From Amycolatopsis mediterranei (GTDB taxonomy: Bacteria > Actinomycetota > Actinomycetes > Mycobacteriales > Pseudonocardiaceae), in the NCBI RefSeq assembly GCF_026017845.1, contig NZ_CP100416.1, forward strand, positions 154,722 through 218,721: DNA of 64,000 nt, in the 5' to 3' direction. Below, piece by piece: positions 8,563-17,085 of this stretch. The notes under the pieces are model-generated. The model was not told the DNA's origin. It saw only the letters and a program-made list of their open reading frames with translations, and did no database searches. Positions within the stretch are counted from its first letter, which is position 1. Each line of letters opens with the position of its first letter. The position numbers were made by a program, and so were the translations under genes.

Positions 8563-9948
8563 GTGATCGAATCCCTCCCGCTGCTCGGCGCCGGCGGCTG
8601 TTCCGCCGCCGGCCTCGAGTTCACCGTCGTGGACATCCGGACCACCGGGCTGCGCTCCGGACGCGTCGTCGAACTCGCCGCGGTGCGGGTCAGCGCCGAC
8701 GGCTCGTTCGGCGGGGAGCTGACGACGCTGGTCGATCCCGGACCCGGGGTGCCGCCCGGTCCGGCGCTCGTCCACGGCATCACGCGCGGCGAACTCGACG
8801 GTGCGCCGTCGTTCGGCGAGGTGCTGGGGCCGTTCCTCGACCTGTGCGCCGGCAGCGTGCTCGTGGCGCACGACCTCGCGTCCGCCGGCGCCTTCCTCGA
8901 CCGCGAGATCGGGGCACTCGGGGTCCGGATGCCGGTGCTGCCGGGCGTTTCGACGCAGGCGGCCGCCCGTTCGGTGGTGCGGCTGCCGAACTACCGGCCG
9001 GCCACCGTGGCGCACGCCCTCGGGGTGCCCACCCGGCCCGGGCAGTCGGCGTTGTCCGGTGCGCGGACGGTCGCCCAGCTGGTGGTGGGCTTGTTCGGGC
9101 GGTACGGCCTGACGTTCGCCTCGCCACCGGTCCTGCCCGGCCTGCCCCGGTTCGCCGACGGCCGGCTGCTGCCCCGCGGCGAGGCGTTGCCCGCCGAGCC
9201 GGGGTGGATGGCCGAGGCCGTCGAGCGGATCCCCGGCGGCGGGGCCGGGGACGCCTACCTCGACCTGCTCGCCGGAGTCGTCGCCGACCAGCACCTCGCG
9301 CACGACGAGGTGGCGGCCCTGGCCGTGTTGGCGAGCGAGGCCGGCATGTCCGAAGGGCACGTGCGGGCGACGCACGAACGGCTCGTGACCGCGCTGCGGG
9401 AGATCGCGGAACGGGACGGCGTGGTGACCGCGGCGGAGTCGCGCGAGCTGCGGCAGGTGGCCACCGCACTCGGCGTCGCCGACGCCGGCGAGTTGCAGCC
9501 CACCGCGGCCGGGAAACCGACGCGGGTGCTGGTGCTCGGCACCACGGTGGCGGCGGACCGGCTGCGGGCCCGGGTCCTCGCCGAGGGCGTCCAGCTGGCC
9601 AAGAAGCTGACCGCGAGCGTCACCCACCTCGTGGCCGACGCGTCCGTGCCCGCGGACGAGCCCCGGCTGATGCGGGCCGCCGAGCTGGGCGCGGTCCTGC
9701 TCGACGTCGGCGTCGCCCCGGTGGCCCTCGGCTTCGAGCCGCCGCCCGCGCCACCGGCCGCGACGGCGGCCCGGATGCCGAAGCTCGTCGGCGGGCGGGT
9801 CCTGATGGGGATCGGGCTGCTGCTGATGTTCATCGTCGTGGTCGCGATGTTCGCGGGAACTCCGCTGGCCGCCGGGATCTTCCTCGCCGTCTTCGGCGTG
9901 GGTGCCCTGCTCGGCGGGTGGTGGCTGGCCGAGCCCGCGCCGCGCTAG
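8563..9948 (+). CDS. DnaQ-like exonuclease-fold protein with TerB-like, BRCT-like and membrane segments
   Basis: From GTG 8563 the protein has 461 residues: a DEDDh exonuclease-like domain (about 10-175), a helical TerB-like region (about 215-300, containing LLAGVVADQHLAHDEVAALA), a BRCT-like region (about 318-390) and two C-terminal hydrophobic helices. The exonuclease motifs are eroded. The first reads VDIRTTG where DxExTG is expected, the second AHDLASAGAFL, and the final His motif is missing. Catalysis is therefore doubtful. An upstream in-frame GTG at 8449 and ATG at 8479 are possible, but that stretch has lower GC and no domain content. Confidence 0.6.
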   Translation: MIESLPLLGAGGCSAAGLEFTVVDIRTTGLRSGRVVELAAVRVSADGSFGGELTTLVDPGPGVPPGPALVHGITRGELDGAPSFGEVLGPFLDLCAGSVLVAHDLASAGAFLDREIGALGVRMPVLPGVSTQAAARSVVRLPNYRPATVAHALGVPTRPGQSALSGARTVAQLVVGLFGRYGLTFASPPVLPGLPRFADGRLLPRGEALPAEPGWMAEAVERIPGGGAGDAYLDLLAGVVADQHLAHDEVAALAVLASEAGMSEGHVRATHERLVTALREIAERDGVVTAAESRELRQVATALGVADAGELQPTAAGKPTRVLVLGTTVAADRLRARVLAEGVQLAKKLTASVTHLVADASVPADEPRLMRAAELGAVLLDVGVAPVALGFEPPPAPPAATAARMPKLVGGRVLMGIGLLLMFIVVVAMFAGTPLAAGIFLAVFGVGALLGGWWLAEPAPR

Positions 9949-10018
9949 TCGGCCGCGCCGGTCGCCGGTCCGGTGCCCCCGTGCGGCCGGCTCGAGCGGG
10001 ACCCGGTTCACTGGAACC

Positions 10019-10357
10019 ATGGCGGCAATTCCGGAGCTCGCGCTGCGGCAGATCGAACGGTGGTGCGCGCAGCGCGTCCCCGAGCACCTCCAGGACCGGA
10101 TCCGCGTCGAGTGCCGGCCGCGCGGCCGCGCGGTGACCATCGTCGAACTCCGCGCGCCGTGGTCGCCGCAGGCCGGGCCCGACTGGAGCGAGCAGAAGAT
10201 CGCGCAGCTGCGGTTCGACGAGTTCGGCATCTGGTCGGTGTGGTGGGCCGACCGGAACGGGAAGTGGCTGAGCTACCCGGACGCGCCGGTCGCCAGCACA
10301 CCGCCCGCGCTGCTCGCCGAAATCGACCGCAACCCCGGCGGGGTGTTCTGGGGCTAG
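10019..10357 (+). CDS. DUF3024 family protein
   Basis: A 112-residue soluble protein with the DUF3024 hallmarks: LRQIERWCAQRVP near the start, IVELRAPW in the middle, a WSVWWADRNGKW strand and the closing EIDRNPGGVFWG. The family is common in actinobacteria and has no established function. The ATG at 10019 is chosen because the family begins there; the open frame extends further upstream only by chance. Its stop codon and that of the convergent MazG-like gene share the tetranucleotide CTAG. Confidence 0.85.
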   Translation: MAAIPELALRQIERWCAQRVPEHLQDRIRVECRPRGRAVTIVELRAPWSPQAGPDWSEQKIAQLRFDEFGIWSVWWADRNGKWLSYPDAPVASTPPALLAEIDRNPGGVFWG

Positions 10358-10671
10358 GCCGGCGGCGGGAAGCGGACCTCGTTGCGGTCGATCTTCGCGT
10401 GGGCCGCGGCGGCCAGGTCGACGTCGAGCCGGTCGGCCAGCTGCAGCAGGTACAGCGTGACGTCCGCGATCTCGTCCAGCACCTTCCCCTCCAGCGCCGG
10501 ATCCTCGCGCCATGCGTCGGACTCCTCGGGGGTCAGCCACTGGAACAGCGAGGTCAGCTCGCCGACCTCACCGGAAAGCGCCATGACGAGGTTCTTCGGG
10601 GTGTGGTACGGCTCCCAGGCGCGGGCCGCGGCGAAACCGCGCAGGCGCTGGGTCACGTCGTCGAAAGTCAC
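10354..10671 (-). CDS. MazG-like nucleotide pyrophosphohydrolase
   Basis: The 105-residue all-helical protein shows the metal-binding pattern of the MazG/dCTPase superfamily: SGEVGELTSLFQW followed about 30 residues later by DEIADVTLYLLQLAD. Such enzymes hydrolyse (d)NTPs to monophosphates and clean the nucleotide pool; substrate cannot be read from sequence. The GTG start at 10671 gives the standard family N-terminus (TFDDVTQRLRGFAAAR) and follows GAGAAT by 7 bases. It is tail-to-tail with the DUF3024 gene, overlapping in a CTAG palindrome. Confidence 0.85.
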   Translation of the reverse strand: MTFDDVTQRLRGFAAARAWEPYHTPKNLVMALSGEVGELTSLFQWLTPEESDAWREDPALEGKVLDEIADVTLYLLQLADRLDVDLAAAAHAKIDRNEVRFPPPA

Positions 10672-10806
10672 GGCCGCGATTCTCCCCGCGTAGTCACCCT
10701 GCGCTAACAGCCGTATGGCGGATTGGCGTTGACCGGTGAATCTCTCACTCAATAGGTTGAACTTCGTCGGGATGCTTGCGGGGACCAAGGCTGGGAAGGG
10801 AACGTC

Positions 10807-11727
10807 TTGAAGTACCTGCGATCCGTCCGCGGCCGCATGCTGGGCATCGCGTTCATCCCCGGTGGCGCGCTCGTCGCCGTGGCTCTCGTGATCGCGATTC
10901 TCCTGATCCACCAAGCGGTTCGGACGCGGGACACGGCCGTGGAGACGGCGGCGGCCGCGGACCGCACGGCCCGCGCGGTGGTCGCGTTGCAGGCCGAGCG
11001 AAGCGCGGCGATGGCCGTGCCCGAACAGCGCAGTGCCGCGTATGCGACTTACACACAGCGGATCGAGTCCGCCATCGCGGGCCTGCGCGACTACGCGCGC
11101 CACGCCCCGGACGCCGAATCCGCCTGCCAGCAGACGACCGCCGTGGAGCTGCTTTCCGTCGCCGAGGGCATGGATCGCTCCGATTCCCTCGCTCTGGCCG
11201 GGCTGGACAACGTGACGCGGGGATCATTCACCTCCGCCGTTGCCTCCTACCGGACCGAGCTGGCCCGGGTCGTCCCGCAACTCACCGAGAGTGGCCGGAT
11301 GGCGTACGACTCGCTCACCCGTAGCGCCGAATGGAGCAGGCTGGCGGCCACCGAGAACGCGTTCACCGCCGCCGAACCGCTTCCGGTCCCCGAACCGACG
11401 TGGCGCAGTTCCTCCTACGCGGTGTCCGCGCAGCTCGGTCTGCTGTACACGCAGCAGAGCCAGTACGCCGTGCAGCTGACGCTCGACGACGGCCGCCGCA
11501 CGCTCGCCGGTGCCCTGGCGGCGGGCACGGCGCTCCTGCTGTTCGCCGGGCTGCTGATGGTGGTGGTCCGGCGGCTGGTGGCCCGGGTTCCGGTGCCGGT
11601 CGTCCCGATCATGGTGCCGACCGTGCACGCGGCCATCCCGCGACCCCGCCACGCACGGTCACGACGGCCGGGCCTCCCGGATCCCTGGCCGCTGAAAGCC
11701 GTGTTCGACGACCTGCGCCGCCGCTGA
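10807..11727 (+). CDS. Orphan NIT-type (nitrate/nitrite-sensing-like) membrane protein
   Basis: The 306-residue protein has an N-terminal helix (about 11-34), a roughly 200-residue helical extracytoplasmic domain and a second helix (about 235-257), then a short basic Pro-rich tail. The opening RSVRGRMLGIAFIPGGAL and the periplasmic helices with ALQAERSAAM resemble NIT-domain histidine kinases of actinobacteria. There is no HAMP, HisKA or ATPase domain after the second helix, so it is a sensor without an output. The TTG start is supported by GGGAAGGG at 10793-10800. A truncated kinase or a stand-alone membrane sensor are both possible. Confidence 0.6.
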   Translation: MKYLRSVRGRMLGIAFIPGGALVAVALVIAILLIHQAVRTRDTAVETAAAADRTARAVVALQAERSAAMAVPEQRSAAYATYTQRIESAIAGLRDYARHAPDAESACQQTTAVELLSVAEGMDRSDSLALAGLDNVTRGSFTSAVASYRTELARVVPQLTESGRMAYDSLTRSAEWSRLAATENAFTAAEPLPVPEPTWRSSSYAVSAQLGLLYTQQSQYAVQLTLDDGRRTLAGALAAGTALLLFAGLLMVVVRRLVARVPVPVVPIMVPTVHAAIPRPRHARSRRPGLPDPWPLKAVFDDLRRR

Positions 11728-11802
11728 GCCGCTCACGCAACGTGATGGATTACTCCGAAAAGAGCACGCGGTTGGCCCACACGCGTGGTGGTGGACGTCA
11801 GG

Positions 11803-11808
11803 CACACT
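11803..11808 (+). promoter_or_regulatory. -10-like box before 11816 gene
   Basis: CACACT lies 7 bases before GTG 11816, the same spacing as the TANNNT boxes elsewhere in the window. It favours GTG 11816 over the GTG six bases upstream. Confidence 0.35.
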
Positions 11809-11815
11809 GGTGCGC

Positions 11816-13144
11816 GTGAGTCCCCCCTCGGATCTTCGCCCCTACCTGCGCACTTTGGACGCGGAGACGCTGGCGGACCTGCTGCACGCCCAAGCCGAGC
11901 GCGATCCCGAGCTGCGGCACTCGCTCGAACTGCGCGCGGCCACCCAATCCGGTGACGTCACCGAGGCGGCGCACCGGCTGCTGGACACCGCGGTCACCGA
12001 CGGGAACGTCGAGTACACCGCCAAGATCGGCGCGGTCCTCGACACGCTGCAGCGGATGCTCGACGCCGGCAGCCGCGCCGACCTCGCCCCGCTGGCCCGG
12101 CGCACGGTCGACGACATCAGCGAGGTGCTGGAGCAGTCCGGCGACCACGCCGGCGACCTGGCCGACCGGCTGGACCGGGCCGTCGAGCTGTACGCCCGCG
12201 CGTGCGCCGCCCGGCCGCCGGACCCGGAGAAGCTGGCCGACTGGATCCTCGAGGTCGAGTTCGACGGCCCCGGCCGCCCGGTGATCGACCTCGCCGAGTT
12301 CGCGACGGCGCTGGGTGAGCCGGGGCTCAAGCGGATCAAGTCCACTGTGGACGACGTGCTGGCGGCGAACGGGCCGGGCCACCGCCGCGACGTGGCCGAA
12401 CGGCTGCGCGAGCAGCTGGCCGAGGTGCTCGGCGACGTCGACGAGCTGGTGGCGATCCTGTCGGCCAAGCCGCCGCGCGTGGACGTCAGCCTCAAGATCG
12501 TCCGGGTGCTGCGGGCCGCCGGACGGCACAGTGAGGCCATCGCGCACGCCGCCCGCGCGCTCACCCACGACAAGCAGCCGTCGCCTCCCGAACCGGAAAG
12601 CGAGACCTCTCGCCGTCGCAAGGAATTCGACGCCAAACCGGATCGCGAGACGTTCGCCGCCTTGCGCGAGGCCGCGACGGCCGACGGGAAGTGGACGGTG
12701 CAGCGCCGGGACGCGCTGGCGTGCCTGCGCGAACGTGCCGCCGAAGGGGTCCAGCAGGCCGACGAGCTGGTCCGGGTCCTGCTCGACGACGGCCGTCCCG
12801 ACGAAGCCTGGCGCGCCTGTGTCCGGTTCGGGGCGTCGGCGGAGCTCAAGCTCGAGCTGGCCGAACAACGGGCCGCCGAGCACCCGGCCGAGACGATCCC
12901 GGTCTTCCGCGAGCACGTCGACGAACTCATCGAGCGCAAGGACCCGCAGGCTTACCAGGAGGCCGCTCGCCGGCTGAAGCTGTTGCGCACCTTGCACAAG
13001 CGGGCCGAGACGGCGGACGAATTCACCGCTTACCTGGCCGCGCTGGTGGAAAACCACCGGCGGAAAACCCGGCTGATCACGGAAATCCGGGCCGCCAGGA
13101 TCGCCATGCCGAAAGCCGTAACCTCGCCGCGCACCCCTCGTTGA
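11816..13144 (+). CDS. Conserved helical protein resembling the C-terminal region of SWIM zinc-finger proteins
   Basis: The 442-residue, Arg/Glu/Leu-rich protein is predicted to be almost entirely helical, starting SPPSDLRPYLRTLDAETLAD, a motif also seen in the region that follows SWIM zinc fingers in actinobacterial proteins. No CxCx(n)CxH SWIM motif, membrane helix or catalytic signature is visible. The repeated helix pairs suggest a TPR-like scaffold. It lies upstream of another large unknown gene but is separated from it by a structured 226-bp gap. The function is unknown. Confidence 0.6.
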   Translation: MSPPSDLRPYLRTLDAETLADLLHAQAERDPELRHSLELRAATQSGDVTEAAHRLLDTAVTDGNVEYTAKIGAVLDTLQRMLDAGSRADLAPLARRTVDDISEVLEQSGDHAGDLADRLDRAVELYARACAARPPDPEKLADWILEVEFDGPGRPVIDLAEFATALGEPGLKRIKSTVDDVLAANGPGHRRDVAERLREQLAEVLGDVDELVAILSAKPPRVDVSLKIVRVLRAAGRHSEAIAHAARALTHDKQPSPPEPESETSRRRKEFDAKPDRETFAALREAATADGKWTVQRRDALACLRERAAEGVQQADELVRVLLDDGRPDEAWRACVRFGASAELKLELAEQRAAEHPAETIPVFREHVDELIERKDPQAYQEAARRLKLLRTLHKRAETADEFTAYLAALVENHRRKTRLITEIRAARIAMPKAVTSPRTPR

Positions 13145-13196
13145 GCGAGGTGAACCGGTGTTACACGTGCACCGGGACATCGTGAGCGCGCCAGGC

Positions 13197-13277
13197 GTCG
13201 CGGTGGCCCAGTTCCGTCGTCCGCCTCGGCGCCTCCCCGCCGAGCTTCGGCGGGACCCGCGCCAGGGCCACCGCGAC
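13197..13277. repeat. Cruciform-type inverted repeat
   Basis: A perfect 13-bp inverted repeat (GTCGCGGTGGCCC at 13197-13209, complement at 13265-13277) encloses a second perfect 7-bp repeat (CTCGGCG 13225-13231, CGCCGAG 13238-13244). It lies just after the 11816 gene stop and could terminate it. Confidence 0.55.
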
Positions 13278-13294
13278 CGGCTCGCGGTGTTGAA

Positions 13295-13340
13295 CCGGGG
13301 CCGCGCCCCGGGCCGGGGGCTTCGCCACCCGGACCCCCGC
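13295..13340 (+). repeat. GC-rich palindromic repeat, copy 1
   Basis: A GGGGC-CGC-GCCCC hairpin is followed by a GGCCGGGGGCT...CACCCGGA.CCCCCG unit. About 28 of 30 positions match the copy at 15264-15306, with one base missing. It lies 31 bp upstream of the 13371 gene. Confidence 0.6.
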
Positions 13341-13370
13341 AAGAAATGGGGGAAGTGAAACCATGAGGCC

Positions 13371-14879
13371 ATGAGCCCGGTCAGTCGCGCCCGCAAGAAG
13401 GCCCCGCAGCCCGTCACCCACAGCGTGACCGGCTTGTTCAAGGACGTCCTGAACGACTTCTCCGCGCTGGGCGCCGACCCCGCGCCTGCCGACGTCGAAC
13501 TGCTCGCCTCCGAGGTGCTCGGCCAGTTCCACGACCTGCCCGTCGAGGACGGCGAAGAGCCGCTCGGCCTGGAACTCATCGCTTTCGCGCAGCGCAAGAT
13601 CACCCCGGGCGCCGCCGCGCTGCTGGCCGCGCTGAAGGTCGTCGCCGAGACCGACGTCGAGCGGAAGGCCGCCGACGCCGGGCTGCAGGTCGTGCTCGGC
13701 CGCGGCATCCCCGCGCCCCCGTGGGCCGACGGGCTGGGCCGGGTCACCGCAGGCGAGTGCTGGCGGACCGGTGACGTCTACGGCGACGAGTCGTCCCTGC
13801 TCTGCGTCTTCTCCCACGGCGACCAGGCGTACGGCCTGCTCGCGCTGCTCGACTTCACCGAGGGCGGCCGGGTGCGGGACCTCGTCGTGATCGACCAGCC
13901 CGCCGACGTCATAGCCGAGATGCGGGAGCAGTCCGACGCCGACCCGGAACTGGTCCTCTTCGAAGCGGTCGACCCCGCCGAGGCCCACCGCCTGATCGCG
14001 GACGGCCTCGCCGCCACCGACCACCTCGACGAGGCCGACGTCAGCGAGGACTACGCCCGCTTCCACGCGGTCGCGCTGACGTGGTGCCGCGCGCTGCCGG
14101 AGCCCGCGCTCGTGCCCGAGGTGGCCGAGTGGTCCGACACCGAGCGCGCCGCCGTCGTCGAGCAGTTCGTCGCGGCGAGCGGCGAGGACGCCGACGCCGC
14201 CCGCGCGATCGGTGGCCTGCTGCTCGAACACGGCCTGCGCACCGACCCGGGCAACCCCCTGCGCGTCGGGCCGGAAAAGATCGCGCGGTTCCTCGAGGGC
14301 CTGCTCGGCGAGGAGTACGAGCTCGACGCCGACCACGAGGACGCCGTCGAGCCGGTCGTGCTGGCCTGGGTGCAGTGGACGGGCGAGCGGGCGCACCTGA
14401 CCGAGACCGCGATCGCCGCCCTCGACGAGGCCGTCTCCGACTACCTCAGCGAGTACGGCGACGATGACGACTCACCGCTGGAGCGCTACTTCGCCGACAC
14501 CGCCGACCTGTCGCCGACCGAGCTGGCCGACGCGCTGGAGCGCCGGATGTTCGCCGTGCCGTCGCTGACCACGGAAATCGACGAGGAAGAAGTCGACCTC
14601 GACCCGACCGACCCCGACCAGCGCCGCGCGCTCGTCATCGCCGAGGCCGACGAGGACGAGGAAGAGCGGCGGCTGATCCTGCGCGCGACGATCGTCGACC
14701 AGCTGTGGGACAACGAGCCCGCCGAGGTCTGGCCGGCCGTCGAGCGCCTCCAGGAGGGCGAGCTCGACCGAGACGAAATCTTCGAGCAGCTGATCGACAC
14801 GCTGGAAAACAGCCTGCTGGACGGGGAAAACCTCGAATACGACGAAGACGCCTACGTCGAAGCGCTGGCCGAGCTCTGA
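13371..14879 (+). CDS. Conserved acidic protein of unknown function
   Basis: A 502-residue soluble protein that begins with a basic patch (SRARKKAPQP) and becomes strongly acidic, with Asp/Glu runs such as DADHEDAVEP, YGDDDDSP, DEEEVDLDPTDPD and ADEDEEERR in the last 240 residues. It has no signal peptide, membrane helix or recognisable catalytic motif; the prediction is mostly helical. Very low pI with a basic N-terminus is typical of proteins binding basic partners, but that is only a guess. Clean codon usage throughout and an ATG start support a real gene. Confidence 0.6.
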   Translation: MSPVSRARKKAPQPVTHSVTGLFKDVLNDFSALGADPAPADVELLASEVLGQFHDLPVEDGEEPLGLELIAFAQRKITPGAAALLAALKVVAETDVERKAADAGLQVVLGRGIPAPPWADGLGRVTAGECWRTGDVYGDESSLLCVFSHGDQAYGLLALLDFTEGGRVRDLVVIDQPADVIAEMREQSDADPELVLFEAVDPAEAHRLIADGLAATDHLDEADVSEDYARFHAVALTWCRALPEPALVPEVAEWSDTERAAVVEQFVAASGEDADAARAIGGLLLEHGLRTDPGNPLRVGPEKIARFLEGLLGEEYELDADHEDAVEPVVLAWVQWTGERAHLTETAIAALDEAVSDYLSEYGDDDDSPLERYFADTADLSPTELADALERRMFAVPSLTTEIDEEEVDLDPTDPDQRRALVIAEADEDEEERRLILRATIVDQLWDNEPAEVWPAVERLQEGELDRDEIFEQLIDTLENSLLDGENLEYDEDAYVEALAEL

Positions 14880-14882
14880 TCG

Positions 14883-15038
14883 CTAGGGGAGGGGGCCCGC
14901 CGGTTCGACTGACTTCGCCTTGCGACGGCGCTCTTGCAGCTTGTCGTCGAAGTCGACGACGAACGTTCCGGCGGCCATCGCGATCAGCAAGGCCAAACCG
15001 AGCACCGCACCGACCCACGTGAGGATCATCGTGAACAT
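14883..15038 (-). CDS. Small single-pass membrane protein, 51 residues
   Basis: The minus strand reads MFTMILTWVGAVLGLALLIA, then 31 further residues ending in VEPAGPLP. It has one helix (about 4-24), then a charged cytosolic tail containing DFDDKLQERRRKAK. AGGAGG at 15045-15050, 6 bases before the ATG, gives strong support for translation. It lies downstream of coaA on the same strand, separated by a repeat hairpin. It is below usual length cut-offs and so easily missed. No function is known. Confidence 0.7.
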   Translation of the reverse strand: MFTMILTWVGAVLGLALLIAMAAGTFVVDFDDKLQERRRKAKSVEPAGPLP

Positions 15039-15263
15039 CGTGGGCCTCCTCCCCAGCTCAGAGCTGTTTTCCTGACTTCTTCAGGGTCGCTTTCACAAGC
15101 GGCCGGGGGTATCGGCCAACCGGTTACGGCTGGCGGGCGCGCCTCGGCCGATCGGCCGGATTCCGGAGCGGAGAGTCGCGAGCCCGCGACAATTCGTGGC
15201 CGCGCACTCGCTCAGTGTGCGAATGCGCGGCATGTGGGTGACGCGGTGCGTGACTGTGACCTC

Positions 15264-15306
15264 TGGGCTTCGCCCCAGGCCGGGGGCTCCGCCACCCGGA
15301 GCCCCC
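15264..15306 (+). repeat. GC-rich palindromic repeat, copy 2, at coaA 3' end
   Basis: TGGGCTTCGCCCCA (15264-15277) is followed by GGGGGCTCCG (15282-15291) pairing perfectly with CGGAGCCCCC (15297-15306). It begins 15 bp after the coaA stop on the minus strand and probably works as its terminator. Related copies lie at 13295 and inside the gene at 53310. Confidence 0.65.
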
Positions 15307-15321
15307 GATGAGTCGAGCGGG

Positions 15322-16254
15322 TCAGAGCTTGCGCAGGCGGACCCGGTTGATGGCGTGGTCGCAGTCCTTGCGCAGCACCAGCGTCGCCCGCGGCCGGGTC
15401 GGCTTGATGTTCTCCATCAGGTTCGGTTCGTTGATCGAGTGCCACAGGTGCCGCGCCTCGGCGCGGGCCTCGTCGTCGGGCAGGCCGGCGAAGTGGTGGA
15501 AGTGCGATGCCGGGTCCGCGAACGCCGTGTGCCGCAGTTCGAGGAACCGCTCGACGTACCAGCGCTGGATGTCGTCGGTGTGCGCGTCGACGTAGATCGA
15601 GAAGTCGAAGAGGTCGGATACCATCAGCCGCGGCCCCGGCTGCAGCACGTTCAGGCCCTCGACGATCAGGATGTCCGGCTGCTGCACCACCTGCTCCTGG
15701 CCGGGCAGGATGTCGTAGGCCAGGTGCGAGTACACCGGCGCGGCGACGCGCTCGGCGCCCGACTTGACCTCGGTGACGAACCGCAGCAGCGCGCGGCGGT
15801 CGTAGCTCTCCGGGAAGCCCTTGCGGTGCATGATCCCGCGCCGCATCAGTTCGGCTCGCGGGTACAGGAAGCCGTCGGTGGTGACCAGGTCGACGCGGGG
15901 GTGGTCCGGCCAGCGGGCGAGCAGCGTGCGCAGGAGGCGGGCGGTGGTCGACTTGCCGACCGCCACGCTCCCGGCGATGCCGATCACGAACGGGACCTTC
16001 GTGCCGCGGGAATCGTCACCGAGGAACGTCGTCGTCGCTTCGTAGAGCCGCTGGCGCGCGGCGACCTGCAGGTTGATCAGGCGGGACAGCGGGAGGTAGA
16101 CGTCGGCCACCTCGGCCAGGTCGACCTGCTCGCCGAGGCCGCGCAGCCGCAGCAGCTCGGCCGCGGTCAGCGGCAGCGGAGTCGAACTCCGCAGTTCTTT
16201 CCATTGTTCCCGGTGCAGCTCGACATACGGGCTGAGTTCGCGGACCCGGGTCAT
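15322..16254 (-). CDS. coaA: Type I pantothenate kinase
   Basis: This 310-residue enzyme phosphorylates pantothenate with ATP, the first and regulated step of coenzyme A synthesis in the cytosol. It has the diagnostic P-loop GSVAVGKST at 95-103, the [13 protein letters not shown] motif, [10 protein letters not shown], and the YSHLAYDI substrate region. Length and motif order match the bacterial CoaA family end to end. The ATG is preceded by AGGAGTGTGCG, a good ribosome site. It appears monocistronic apart from the 51-residue protein downstream. Confidence 0.96.
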   Translation of the reverse strand: MTRVRELSPYVELHREQWKELRSSTPLPLTAAELLRLRGLGEQVDLAEVADVYLPLSRLINLQVAARQRLYEATTTFLGDDSRGTKVPFVIGIAGSVAVGKSTTARLLRTLLARWPDHPRVDLVTTDGFLYPRAELMRRGIMHRKGFPESYDRRALLRFVTEVKSGAERVAAPVYSHLAYDILPGQEQVVQQPDILIVEGLNVLQPGPRLMVSDLFDFSIYVDAHTDDIQRWYVERFLELRHTAFADPASHFHHFAGLPDDEARAEARHLWHSINEPNLMENIKPTRPRATLVLRKDCDHAINRVRLRKL

Positions 16255-16366
16255 CGCACACTCCTCCGTCGCCTGCGCTGGCGGGGCGTTTCACCTGCGT
16301 GTTCAACGGTAGGGCTTGCGGCCGGTTAAAGCGCTGTGACGTAGTCCACGCCCCATCAGGGGTTGA

Positions 16367-16987
16367 TCACCGAGCGTCACGATTTCCGAAGACTTCGTCC
16401 CACGCCGCGGCGACCTGCCGGGCGCAGGTCGCGGGGGCGACGCCGCCGACGCCGGTGCCGAGACCCGGCATCGCGATCGTGTGGACGAACTCCCGCACCG
16501 GCCCGTGGTCGAGCCGGCCGTCGCGCCAGGTGAGGAACACCGCGCGGGCGGCGAGGTAGGGGTGGACGGTGTCGGCGGGCAGCAGTTCGCCGGGCTCCCG
16601 CATGGTCGGCGCGCTGATCAACCACGCCGGTTCGGCTTCGCCGGTCGGCACCACCACGGCGTCGCCGATCGGCAGCTCGCCGCCGTGGAACGCCAGGACG
16701 GCGCTGCGGACGCTCTGTTCCACGCCCGGGAACGCCCGCGCGTAGACGGCGTCGATGCCGCCACGCATCCAGCCGTAGGAGTTGGCCGGGCTGACCACCG
16801 CCTGCGCGACGACGTCGAGCACCGACCCGCGGTGCACCCGGACCCGGCCGGCCAGCTTCTGCGCGGCGGCGGTCCAGGCATCGGCGAGTGGTTCATCGAC
16901 GGCGCACAGCACCAGCTCGGGTGCGCGGGGGGCGACCTGCGGCTTGGCGCCCTCACGTCCGGCGTGCGTGCCCGATTCGGCGGTCAC
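16367..16987 (-). CDS. Macro domain protein
   Basis: The 206-residue protein contains a macro domain, seen in the VVSPANSYGWMRGGID loop (about 64-79), the RVHRGSVLDV strand before it, and the glycine loop AMPGLGTGVGGV near residue 180. Macro domains bind or hydrolyse ADP-ribose derivatives; the SPANS loop with GGID matches the stand-alone bacterial type. The GTG start at 16987 comes just after a GATGCT box and removes an unlikely upstream extension. Neighbours coaA and pheA give no functional hint. Confidence 0.8.
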   Translation of the reverse strand: MTAESGTHAGREGAKPQVAPRAPELVLCAVDEPLADAWTAAAQKLAGRVRVHRGSVLDVVAQAVVSPANSYGWMRGGIDAVYARAFPGVEQSVRSAVLAFHGGELPIGDAVVVPTGEAEPAWLISAPTMREPGELLPADTVHPYLAARAVFLTWRDGRLDHGPVREFVHTIAMPGLGTGVGGVAPATCARQVAAAWDEVFGNRDAR

Positions 16988-17072
16988 GCCCTCAGCATCG
17001 CAAAAAATGCCACCCGGCGTAACCGGTTCCCGTACCGGCTGTCCGAGTGAATGTCGCCACGGCCGGGCCCCG

Positions 17073-17078
17073 TAGCCT
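17073..17078 (+). promoter_or_regulatory. -10 box for leaderless pheA transcript
   Basis: TAGCCT is followed by 7 bases and the GTG at 17086. It decides against the earlier GTG at 17047, which would lie upstream of the transcript. Confidence 0.55.
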
Positions 17079-17085
17079 GGGGGCT

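Noticed and set aside
8530..10230. Long minus-strand open frame opposite the exonuclease-like gene
   Set aside because: It spans two real plus-strand genes, has no start signal and shows shadow-type composition.
13145..13370. Possible small gene in the gap before 13371
   Set aside because: Frames here only run through the inverted repeats and have neither ribosome sites nor normal codon use.
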